Source of the DNA: a virus
Direction: 5' to 3' (one strand)
Virus record (IMG/VR): IMGVR_UViG_3300042894_002372
Span: 1-64,000 of that record
Length of the DNA stretch: 64,000 nucleotides
The position numbers and the translations under genes are program-made. The notes below the pieces were generated by a model. The model was not told the DNA's origin. It saw nothing but the letters and a program-made list of their open reading frames with translations, and did no database searches. Numbering within the stretch: position 1 is the first letter of the stretch; every line of letters starts with the position of its first letter. Positions 57,452 through 64,000 of the stretch are shown here, one piece after another.

Positions 57452-59705
57452 TTACAATGTATCCTTCGTCATTGACAACAGGTATGGTCAATGTTGATGT
57501 GGTTGTGAATTCCACTGCGTCATTGACCATACTGGCATGAATTGCACAGTCAGCAATTTGATCAAACAAGATGCGCTTGCTCAATGGTACACGGATCAGT
57601 TCGTCAATCTTGCGACCCAATGGACGAGCACCCATCTTGGGATCGTAACCCTTGTCTGCCAGCATGTCGATCACATCTTCAGCAAAGGTAAGACGAATGT
57701 TCTTGCTCAACAATGTTTCTTGCAACTCTGCTGTGAACTTGACCACAATTTTCTTGATGGCCAATTTGTCCAACTTGTTGAACTTGCACACTTTGTCAAT
57801 ACGATTACGCAGTTCAGGCTTGAAGAACTCTTTCATGGCACGATCTTCTTCGCCAGATTTTTCTAATGATTGACCAAAGCCAATGTTGTTGTTTTCATTG
57901 TCTCTAGCACCCAGGTTCGAAGTCATTATAATGATACAGTTCTTGACGTCAACTGATTTACCACTGCTGCCGGTGATCCGGGCCTCGTCCAGCATCTGCA
58001 ACATGATGTTGACCACATCCGGGTGTGCCTTTTCAATTTCGTCAAACAACAGGATACTGAACGGGTGCTTGGAAATATCGCTGATCAACTTGCCACCACC
58101 CACATTGCCGTCATCAAAGCCCACATATCCCGGTGGCGCACCAATCAAACTGGCAATGCTGTGCTTCTCTTGGAACTCACTCATGTCATATTTCAGCAGG
58201 TGCATGTCGAGATTTTTACTCAGCAGTTTGGCCAATTCTGTTTTACCTGTGCCGGTTGGACCCAGGAACAAGAAACTGGCCACAGGCTTTTTAGCATTGC
58301 CAATGCCGGAGAAGTTGATGTAGATACGTTCTAGCACAGTGTCAATGGCTTCGTCTTGTCCGTACAAGAACTGCTTGATGTTACCTTCAAGTTCAGTGAC
58401 TTTGGTACTGCGTTCGTTTTGTAATCTATCCAGTGGAACTCCAGTGACACGACTGAGTTGCGCCATAATCATGTCACGGTTGATAGTGACTGTGCCTAGG
58501 TCTTTGACACGTTCTCCAGCACAAGCGCCATCCAACAGGTCAATTGACTTGTCAGGATTCTTACGATCATGAATGTAGCGTCCACTTAGTTCCACAGCCG
58601 CTGTCATTGCTTCTGTGTCAATTAGCACATTGTGGAATGTTTCTAACCGGGGGCTAATGCCAATTAAGATTTGTTCAGTGGTTTCTGCATCGGGCTCACC
58701 AATGTTGACTCTGTGGAATCGACGCATCAACGCACGATCCTTTTCAAACGATTCGTAGTATTCTTCCCAAGTAGTTGATGCAATGACCTTGATGTTGCCT
58801 TTGGTAATGGCCGGCTTGATCATGTTGGCAAAGTCCAAACTGCTGGAGCCACTGGTGCCAGCACCCATCATGGTGTGTGCTTCGTCAATGAACAAGACAC
58901 AGTTCTTTTTGGTTTCCAACGCGGCAATAACGTCCTTGAACTTTTCTTCAAACTCTCCGCGATACTTTGAACCTGCTAGTAAGGATCCAATCTCTAATCC
59001 CCAAACTTCAGAGCCTTTAAGGAACTCTGGAACACGACCTGCGTTGATCTCCTGTGCAAGCCCGTCGATGATGGCCGTTTTGCCCACACCTGGATCGCCT
59101 ACCATGAGTACATTGGCCTTGAACTTGCGAGCCAACACAGTGATCATTTCTTCAAGTTCAGTGGCTCGACCAATCATTGGCTCTAACTTGCCGTCGGTTG
59201 CCATCTTGCTTAGATTTGTACAGTGTTGATCCAGTATCTCGTTTGCACTTTCGTTGCTGAGACCTTTTTCTGGTGCGCTGTGATTCTTTTGGTAGAACTC
59301 AGCAAACTCAGTTTTGTGAACGCCATACTTCAACAAGAAATAGTGTGCATGACTGTTGTTTTCTGCCATCATTGCTAGATATAAATCCAACAGTGTAATT
59401 GATCTGCGTCCGGTAAACAGCACCTGTGTTAAAGCACGATTAAACATACGCTCAAGGCCATTTGTTTTGCGTGGTGTGTAATCTTCTTTGCTGGTTAGTA
59501 AACTAACCTGCGATAGGATATATGCACTGAGTTCGCCTTCAAACTGTTCAACGGCTGTGCCGTATTTGATCAACACCGATCGAAACGGTGCGTATTGAAT
59601 CATGGCCATCAATACATGTTCAGTTATTACATAAGCATGGTTGTGGGCTTTGGCAATAGCAACAGCATTGTTGACAATCTTTTCAATTTCAGGATTATTT
59701 TGCAT
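57423..59705 (-). CDS. clpA: ClpA-type AAA+ unfoldase
   Basis: A 760-residue protein, the size of ClpA (758). N-terminal Clp repeat domain (1-140); first AAA+ with MVGDPGVGKTAI (203-210) and CVLFIDEAHTMMGAG; second AAA+ with FLFLGPTGTGKTELAK and ILLFDEIEKAHPD; sensor region FKPELRNRIDKV. Where E. coli ClpA has its ClpP-docking IGL loop, this protein has NNNIGFGQS, so it could dock host ClpP and redirect host proteolysis. No phage clpP is in the window. Very strong promoter at 59735-59763. Confidence 0.93.
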   Translation of the reverse strand: MQNNPEIEKIVNNAVAIAKAHNHAYVITEHVLMAMIQYAPFRSVLIKYGTAVEQFEGELSAYILSQVSLLTSKEDYTPRKTNGLERMFNRALTQVLFTGRRSITLLDLYLAMMAENNSHAHYFLLKYGVHKTEFAEFYQKNHSAPEKGLSNESANEILDQHCTNLSKMATDGKLEPMIGRATELEEMITVLARKFKANVLMVGDPGVGKTAIIDGLAQEINAGRVPEFLKGSEVWGLEIGSLLAGSKYRGEFEEKFKDVIAALETKKNCVLFIDEAHTMMGAGTSGSSSLDFANMIKPAITKGNIKVIASTTWEEYYESFEKDRALMRRFHRVNIGEPDAETTEQILIGISPRLETFHNVLIDTEAMTAAVELSGRYIHDRKNPDKSIDLLDGACAGERVKDLGTVTINRDMIMAQLSRVTGVPLDRLQNERSTKVTELEGNIKQFLYGQDEAIDTVLERIYINFSGIGNAKKPVASFLFLGPTGTGKTELAKLLSKNLDMHLLKYDMSEFQEKHSIASLIGAPPGYVGFDDGNVGGGKLISDISKHPFSILLFDEIEKAHPDVVNIMLQMLDEARITGSSGKSVDVKNCIIIMTSNLGARDNENNNIGFGQSLEKSGEEDRAMKEFFKPELRNRIDKVCKFNKLDKLAIKKIVVKFTAELQETLLSKNIRLTFAEDVIDMLADKGYDPKMGARPLGRKIDELIRVPLSKRILFDQIADCAIHASMVNDAVEFTTTSTLTIPVVNDEGYIVIDQFNPNIQ

Positions 59706-59734
59706 CTTTTCCTTTTGTGGTTCGTGTATATATT

Positions 59735-59763
59735 ATTATACAGCAATTTGTTTTATATATCAA
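59735..59763 (-). promoter_or_regulatory. Sigma70-type promoter for clpA
   Basis: Minus-strand -35 TTGATA (59758-59763), 17-base spacer, -10 TATAAT (59735-59740). The -35 overlaps the end of dnaJ. Confidence 0.85.
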
Positions 59764-60539
59764 GAGGTAATTGTTCGTTTTTGCTCTATCATGTCCAGCA
59801 GATCTTTTGGTATGTCTTTGGGAATCACTGCCTGTATTTGAACCAGCATGTCGCCGGGACCTGTGCGTCCGGGCAATCCTCTGCCACGTAATCTCAGTCG
59901 AGCGCCAGGCTGTGTGCCTTTTGGCACAACAATGGTTATCTCGTTGCCCAGCAAATCTTTAACTACAGTTTCGGTGCCTAGTATAAGATCCCAGATGTTT
60001 ACTTCGTGGTCAGTTAACAGATTTGATCCTTGTCGACCCCAGGTTGAACTGGCAGCAATTCTAAAAGTTATCACAAGATCACTGCTGTGTGGACCAATGC
60101 CCCGGTACTGAACGCTGTCGCCATCGTTGATGCCCACAGGAATTTCTATTTCTACTGTAGACGCACCAATGCCAATTGTGCGTTTGCCACCTGTTGCTAC
60201 ATCTGCCAAAGTAATAGTTAAGTTTGCACGACTGACTGTGGGCTGGTGGCGTTGTTGACGCTGTCCAAACTGTGTGCCAAACACATTAAAGATAGTATCA
60301 AAATCAAACTGTGGGCCACCTGCCGGATTAAAGTTGTTGAACTGTGGTCTGGGATTGTCGTACTGTTGTCGTTTGGCACTGTCGCCTAGGGTGTCATAAG
60401 CGGCTTGTATTTCTTGAAACCGGGCAGTGTCTCCACCTTTGTCTGGATGATGTTGGCTGGCCAACTTACGAAAAGCCCGTTTGATTTCATCTTGCGTGGC
60501 AGTTCGGCTCACGCCCAAAGTTGAATAGTAATCTATCAT
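59760..60539 (-). CDS. dnaJ: DnaJ/CbpA-like co-chaperone
   Basis: A 259-residue protein. Residues 1-65 are a J domain with the HPD motif ([11 protein letters not shown]); then a Gly/Phe/Gln-rich linker; then two C-terminal substrate-binding domains ([49 protein letters not shown]). The Zn-finger is absent, as in CbpA. It would recruit host DnaK. Transcribed just before clpA, a pairing that suggests control of protein folding and turnover. Promoter and terminator overlap at its start. Confidence 0.92.
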   Translation of the reverse strand: MIDYYSTLGVSRTATQDEIKRAFRKLASQHHPDKGGDTARFQEIQAAYDTLGDSAKRQQYDNPRPQFNNFNPAGGPQFDFDTIFNVFGTQFGQRQQRHQPTVSRANLTITLADVATGGKRTIGIGASTVEIEIPVGINDGDSVQYRGIGPHSSDLVITFRIAASSTWGRQGSNLLTDHEVNIWDLILGTETVVKDLLGNEITIVVPKGTQPGARLRLRGRGLPGRTGPGDMLVQIQAVIPKDIPKDLLDMIEQKRTITS

Positions 60540-60540
60540 G

Positions 60541-60574
60541 AAAAAAGTCCTGTACAGTTAATTATACAGGACTT
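60541..60574 (-). terminator. Terminator overlapping the dnaJ promoter
   Basis: AAGTCCTGTA (60565-60574, minus strand order) and TACAGGACTT (60545-60554) form a perfect 10-bp stem followed by four more T on the minus strand. It ends transcripts from the 60590-60802 gene. The -10 box of the dnaJ promoter lies inside this hairpin. Confidence 0.8.
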
Positions 60575-60589
60575 GCAGGGTCGAGTCAA
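60561..60589 (-). promoter_or_regulatory. Sigma70-type promoter for dnaJ
   Basis: Minus-strand -35 TTGACT (60584-60589), 17-base spacer, -10 TATAAT (60561-60566). Start of transcription would fall within the terminator loop, so its own transcripts lack the 5' half of the stem. Confidence 0.85.
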
Positions 60590-60802
60590 TTACTTCTTGA
60601 CAGGAACTTCGTGTCCTTCTAGTTTCTTGTGTACCTTGACTTCTTTGCAGTTTTGTTTGACTTTTTTGGTTTTTGGATCAATTACATCCTTGCCTTCTTT
60701 GTCTTTAACATCAACACAAACTCGAGTTTTTTCTTTTGGCTCCTCGGCCACTGCAAATTGACTACCTAGAGCCAATGCTAATGCTAATACGATTTTTTTC
60801 AT
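60590..60802 (-). CDS. Small exported protein
   Basis: A 70-residue protein with a signal peptide (MKKIVLALALALGSQFAVA, cleavage AVA-EEP), then a highly charged Lys/Glu/Asp tail with two Cys (VCVDVKDKEGKD...KQNCKEVKVHKK) that may form a disulfide in the periplasm. Function unknown; possibly envelope-related. RBS AAGGA. Confidence 0.7.
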   Translation of the reverse strand: MKKIVLALALALGSQFAVAEEPKEKTRVCVDVKDKEGKDVIDPKTKKVKQNCKEVKVHKKLEGHEVPVKK

Positions 60803-60819
60803 TTTATTTTTCCTTTATT

Positions 60820-61443
60820 TTATCCAATCATTACAGCCGAGTACAATGTGTACCTGTCTTTATTTATATTGCGTATATTGTGCAGTGTGCCAGCACCGTT
60901 GAGAAACATGATGCCTTTGTTACGTTGGCCGGTCATGGTGTAGTATGGTTCTGGTGAAGTGATATCAAACAGTTCAGTTCCAGTATCGTTGTCAGTTAAA
61001 TTAACAATCATCTGTAGAATAATGTGATTATTATCACAGTGCAGAGATGTAGCAAATCCGGGTGCATCATAATTTATAACAGTTACAGTCTTTGCACAAT
61101 CAACATAGTAATCAATATCTCTGTACCAGAGCTTTCTAAAATAACCCTTGCCTGTATCCGTGTCTACTAGAACAGCGGCACCAAGAAATTCTGCACATTG
61201 CCGGCCTGGCACCTGTAGTATTTCTTTCAACATGTCTGACGTGCAATCCATGCGACACTGTTTTCGTTGGTGACTGATAGCTGATGTTGTATTATCAACC
61301 CAGATGTCTGTGCAAAGTAATTCATTTGAACAATCAGGAGCATCAACTAGTTCAACTTCCCAAAACACATTATCATACATGCCATTTAAGTGGCTTGGCT
61401 GTAGCACTTCGTGTATGCGTCGTTGGCCTAGTTGTATATGCAT
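60820..61443 (-). CDS. 2-oxoglutarate/Fe(II) oxygenase-like protein
   Basis: A 207-residue protein. Start at MHIQLGQRRIHEVLQ: the ATG shares a base with the holin stop (TGATG). SLHCDNNHIILQMIVNLTDN supplies His-x-Asp, and NGAGTLHNIRNINKDRYTL the second His and an Arg for 2-oxoglutarate. Prolyl-hydroxylase-like layout. The longer open frame that continues upstream is the antiphase of the holin gene. Confidence 0.65.
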   Translation of the reverse strand: MHIQLGQRRIHEVLQPSHLNGMYDNVFWEVELVDAPDCSNELLCTDIWVDNTTSAISHQRKQCRMDCTSDMLKEILQVPGRQCAEFLGAAVLVDTDTGKGYFRKLWYRDIDYYVDCAKTVTVINYDAPGFATSLHCDNNHIILQMIVNLTDNDTGTELFDITSPEPYYTMTGQRNKGIMFLNGAGTLHNIRNINKDRYTLYSAVMIG

Positions 61444-61970
61444 CAGCGTTCCGGGAACGGTGGAATTACAGGTGCTGTCTTGCCACCCCAGCCTGTTATT
61501 ATTTCTGTACTCGCTGCCGCTCCAAATCCTGTTGACGTGCTTGCAAATCCTGCGTTTGAAGGTTGTGATCCCCAGGCGTGTGTGACTGTTGTTGCTGTTG
61601 GTGCACCAAACGTACCAAGCCCGGACTGCGGTGTTGATCCAGGTATTTGATATGTTGAACCGACATTCGATGGTAAGTTGATTCCGCCATTGTTGGCTCC
61701 TCCTAGTTTTTCTTGTGTACGACCATAGGCTGCAATGCCCAACACAGCACCCATGGCAATGTGATACAACCCAGCGCCTTGCAAGGTAATAGGTTGCCAC
61801 TGAATGTTGACCTGTCCTTTTGAAAGGCTTTGTAGCACTGACCACAGCACTGGAAATATCACAAAGTCAGCAATACAGGTCAACATGTAACTCCATCCCA
61901 TCATGGGACGCCATTTTGAATTCATCCAGTCTTCTTTTTTCTTTTCACTCTCACTCATTTTTTGTGTCAT
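61443..61970 (-). CDS. Holin-like membrane protein
   Basis: A 175-residue protein. After a charged N-terminus come SKWRPMMGWSYMLTCIADFVIFPVLWSVL and LQGAGLYHIAMGAVLGIAAYGRTQE, two to three membrane segments of the holin type I recall from large phages (3-TM superfamily). The C-terminal 80 residues are Gly/Thr/Ser-rich and disordered. It stands two genes from the lysin and presumably opens the inner membrane for it. Confidence 0.7.
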   Translation of the reverse strand: MTQKMSESEKKKEDWMNSKWRPMMGWSYMLTCIADFVIFPVLWSVLQSLSKGQVNIQWQPITLQGAGLYHIAMGAVLGIAAYGRTQEKLGGANNGGINLPSNVGSTYQIPGSTPQSGLGTFGAPTATTVTHAWGSQPSNAGFASTSTGFGAAASTEIITGWGGKTAPVIPPFPER

Positions 61971-61991
61971 ATCTGGCTCCGTATTATAATT

Positions 61992-62528
61992 TTAAAACCA
62001 CAGCCAATAGCCCTGGGCCATTAGCACTAATCCCAAAGCACCAACGCCCAGACTGGCCTTATACATTTTGTTGTTTACCGACAAAATACTAGCACTCAAC
62101 AGCACAATAGCCAGTTGAAACAACATGCCGGAGAATGTTAGCCATGGGCTGTGTGCTCTAGCCGCTTCACGTGCGGCGTCTTGTGCTCGTGCCTTGGCCA
62201 GTAATTCTCGTTTGCCTTCGCCGGTGTCAGGTTCGCTTTCGTATCTAGCAATCTTGGCTTCTAGTTTCTCAATACGTTCTTTGTCAACACCTTTTCGGGC
62301 TTCTTCTAATTGTCCTTCGGCCAAAGTCTGTTTGATACTTTTGCTCTGATAGAATCCATAAGTGTTGCTGGCCTGTAACAGGTTGGTTTGTGCTGTGCTT
62401 GAAAAGCCATTGGCAAGATATGTGTTGGCAGCTAAAAATAAGGCCATAAACACAATGACCAGGCCGGCTTTGTCTTTGATCTGTGCTTCACGCTCTGAAC
62501 GTGATAGGGGTTTGCTTTCGTCAGCCAT
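61992..62528 (-). CDS. DUF4337-like membrane protein
   Basis: A 178-residue protein: one N-terminal membrane segment (GLVIVFMALFLAANTYL), a SNTYGFYQSKSIKQTL segment typical of DUF4337, a charged coiled coil (about 75-125), and two C-terminal membrane segments. In the lysis block; possible accessory in membrane disruption. Not a known lysis protein. Confidence 0.65.
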   Translation of the reverse strand: MADESKPLSRSEREAQIKDKAGLVIVFMALFLAANTYLANGFSSTAQTNLLQASNTYGFYQSKSIKQTLAEGQLEEARKGVDKERIEKLEAKIARYESEPDTGEGKRELLAKARAQDAAREAARAHSPWLTFSGMLFQLAIVLLSASILSVNNKMYKASLGVGALGLVLMAQGYWLWF

Positions 62529-62532
62529 TTCG

Positions 62533-62649
62533 TTAATCCTTTTTAATCACGGCCATGACACGGGCCTGTATGCGTTTTGCAAAGTCCGGTTGTGGAAAGT
62601 TCCAACCAATGAATGCTCCTACGGCCAACCAAAATAGTGTTTCCAACAT
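62533..62649 (-). CDS. 38-residue membrane protein
   Basis: MLETLFWLAVGAFIGWNF... then a basic tail (38 residues). RBS TAGGAG eight bases upstream. One membrane segment; position between lysin and the DUF4337-like gene suggests a lysis accessory. Confidence 0.65.
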   Translation of the reverse strand: MLETLFWLAVGAFIGWNFPQPDFAKRIQARVMAVIKKD

Positions 62650-62652
62650 GAT

Positions 62653-63270
62653 TTATGCTCCTAGTATATGTAATGCGTGTTCAGTGTGCTTGATGCGATC
62701 TTCTAAGCCAATATAGCCACCGTTGATGGCTCGTGTTAGTCCCTTGGTATCATTTGCATCAGCAAATCTATTTAAGTTATTTTGTTCCCAAAAGAAACAA
62801 GCACTCTGTGCGGCACCTTCGAATGTGGCCAGGTACTCGGCAGCTTCTTCTACTGAAATGCCTAGTGATCCTGCAAAAAATGTGTAGTTGTCTTTGCCGG
62901 TCAACTGAATAAGTCCACGACCACAAAAACGCCAGCCATCGCCTGATGTTTCGTCGCCGTTGCCCATGCGATTGGCATACACTCTGTTGGCAATGCGCTC
63001 GGGTTTGTTGGCGTATTGTTGTGCTAGTTCTGCTGTGGGGAAATACTTTTTAAACACCGTCATCAAACTGGCGGCCTTGTAGTTTAGGTTTTCTTTGATA
63101 AAAACAAAATTGCCCGACTCGTGTGCGCACTGTGCCACAAAGTGTGCCACACGCAGGGGTGTGTTGATTTCGTAATCATCCAACAACTGGTCCAGTGCTT
63201 CGTGCCAGTGCGTGATATGGGGGTTCTTGACCATTTGTTTTAGTTGGTCCAGTGCTAGTATACTACTCAT
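62653..63270 (-). CDS. GH19 chitinase-like endolysin
   Basis: A 205-residue protein with AHFVAQCAHESGNFVFIKENL (catalytic Glu), YKAASLMTVFKKYFP, NRVYANRMGNGDETSGDGWRFCGRGLIQLTGKDNY. These match GH19-type phage lysins, which cut peptidoglycan glycan strands. No signal peptide, so a holin is needed. Late motif TTAAATA (63289-63295) and RBS AAGGAG precede it. Confidence 0.92.
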   Translation of the reverse strand: MSSILALDQLKQMVKNPHITHWHEALDQLLDDYEINTPLRVAHFVAQCAHESGNFVFIKENLNYKAASLMTVFKKYFPTAELAQQYANKPERIANRVYANRMGNGDETSGDGWRFCGRGLIQLTGKDNYTFFAGSLGISVEEAAEYLATFEGAAQSACFFWEQNNLNRFADANDTKGLTRAINGGYIGLEDRIKHTEHALHILGA

Positions 63271-63310
63271 TTAACGGCTCCTTGTTTGTATTTAATCTTT
63301 TGATATGACA

Positions 63311-63955
63311 TTACCGCCCAGTCCACACCCAGGGATCATTGATAATTGGTGTACCGTCAGATCGTTGCATGAAATTGCCACCGTGCATATCCCAATGATA
63401 TCCCCGGGATTTGCCAAGATTAAATAGTTCGTCAAGAGTACTAACCATCAGTGGCATTCTCTCGGCACCCAATTTTTTCTCTAGTACCGCATACTCGTTT
63501 GGCTGATTTCTTTGCATGGAGTTCATAAACCCCTTCACAGTGAGAGCTTTGTATTGATGAAGCCAACTCCTAATCAGACGACCTAGGTCATCCAGGGCAA
63601 ATCTTATTGGACCCTGAGTCTTTTTCAATGGCTCGGTTCGTATCATTAGATAGCGATTGTTGCCCCACATAAAACTGTCATGGCCATAAAATCGCGGCAA
63701 CAAGGGATTGTTGCTGTGGTTGGTACAGTAGTCGTACCAGGTAAAAAACATCTTTTGATCAGGACTAAAGTCCTTTTTTCCTTGGGTGCCAAATATCTTC
63801 AACACCAAGCCGGTGCTGGGTTCTAAGTATGCCGTTTGGTCCACACCCTTGCCCAGATATTGATAACCCTTGGCTTCCAGTGCAGATCTGATGCCTTTGT
63901 CTGTGGTTGAAAATTCTTCTAGATTCTGCTCGTCGATAAATTCCTGCGATCTCAT
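63311..63955 (-). CDS. Kinase-like protein with capsid-targeting-like N-terminus
   Basis: A 214-residue protein starting MRSQEFIDEQNL, the clearest T4-like head-targeting tag in the window. The rest has a protein-kinase-like order: KGVDQTAYLEPSTGLVLKIF (Gly-rich turn and Lys), LMIRTEPLKKT hinge, and at 187-214 HWDMHGGNFMQRSDGTPIINDPW, giving the catalytic HxDxHxxN and metal DP motifs as in aminoglycoside/RIO-type kinases. If the tag works as in T4, it would be packaged and injected. RBS AAGGAG. Confidence 0.7.
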   Translation of the reverse strand: MRSQEFIDEQNLEEFSTTDKGIRSALEAKGYQYLGKGVDQTAYLEPSTGLVLKIFGTQGKKDFSPDQKMFFTWYDYCTNHSNNPLLPRFYGHDSFMWGNNRYLMIRTEPLKKTQGPIRFALDDLGRLIRSWLHQYKALTVKGFMNSMQRNQPNEYAVLEKKLGAERMPLMVSTLDELFNLGKSRGYHWDMHGGNFMQRSDGTPIINDPWVWTGR

Positions 63956-64000
63956 TTAACGACTCCTTCAAATATATTTTTTTGTATTCGATACCACTGT

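Noticed and set aside
61444-61845. Upstream extension of the oxygenase frame to 341 residues
   Set aside because: The extra part is the shadow of the holin-like gene in another frame, and a TGATG overlap gives a natural start at 61443.
1-64000. CRISPR array, insertion sequence, integrase or attachment site
   Set aside because: No regularly spaced direct repeats, transposase-like frame or integrase motif was found on either strand.

Overview
The window reads as a 64 kb piece of a large T4-like tailed phage (myovirus type, Gram-negative host). The T4-type core is recognisable: family B DNA polymerase (gp43-like), sliding clamp (gp45-like), 5'-3' exonuclease/RNase H, and a DsbA-like late-transcription protein. 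There is also a lysis block (holin-like, GH19 lysin), eleven tRNA genes with encoded CCA, strong sigma70-type early promoters, and T4-style late promoter motifs (xTAAATA). No ribosomal genes, integrase, transposase or CRISPR array were seen. Nearly everything is on the minus strand, often with ATGA or TAATG overlaps. Six plus-strand genes form four small islands (4.8-5.9, 6.6-7.5, 35.0-37.2 and 43.3-46.0 kb), each gene or gene pair preceded by a late-type motif almost touching its ATG.

Layout, left to right. 0-4.5 kb: tRNA array, two structured RNA candidates, a methyltransferase, an SGNH-like protein and an exported penicillin-binding-type D,D-peptidase. 4.8-7.5 kb: plus-strand GT-B-like genes. 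7.5-13.9 kb: conserved phage hypotheticals, MazG-like, RNase H, two SGNH-like proteins, MetK and QueE. 13.9-18.7 kb: nucleotide-sugar and glycan genes. 18.7-30.2 kb: QueD, HIT protein, lipoprotein, sulfotransferase-like, ferredoxin, FolE, GalE and glycosyltransferase, a second QueD-like protein, radical SAM, DpdA-like transglycosylase. 30.2-34.9 kb: clamp, methyltransferase, polymerase, DsbA-like. 35-40.4 kb: unknown plus-strand pair, two iron oxygenases, radical SAM, deaminase. 40.4-53.1 kb: modular proteins of the head-internal type plus Dps, a B12 radical SAM protein and a fatty acid desaturase. 53.1-64 kb: glycosyltransferase, phosphoesterase, nucleotidylyltransferase, small structural-type proteins, ClpA, DnaJ, oxygenase, holin, lysin and a kinase-like protein.

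How the genes fit together. FolE, QueD, QueE and a DpdA-like enzyme point to a 7-deazaguanine DNA modification pathway (QueC is not in the window). MetK and ferredoxin could supply S-adenosylmethionine and electrons to it and to the four radical SAM enzymes and several methyltransferases. The sugar block probably decorates a phage or host glycan. Early promoters plus clamp, DsbA-like protein and xTAAATA motifs fit T4-like early-to-late switching; three promoters carry the late motif inside the spacer of a sigma70 promoter.

The most interesting signal is in 40.4-53.1 kb and at 63.3-64.0 kb. Several proteins begin with a tag like MR(A/S)xEFIxE, close to the capsid-targeting sequence of T4 internal head proteins. 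The same large proteins are built from small domains joined by a repeated (Q/E)G(V/M/A)AE linker that itself resembles a T4 prohead-protease site. I infer a set of head-packaged polyproteins cut into separate domains during head maturation and possibly delivered with the DNA.
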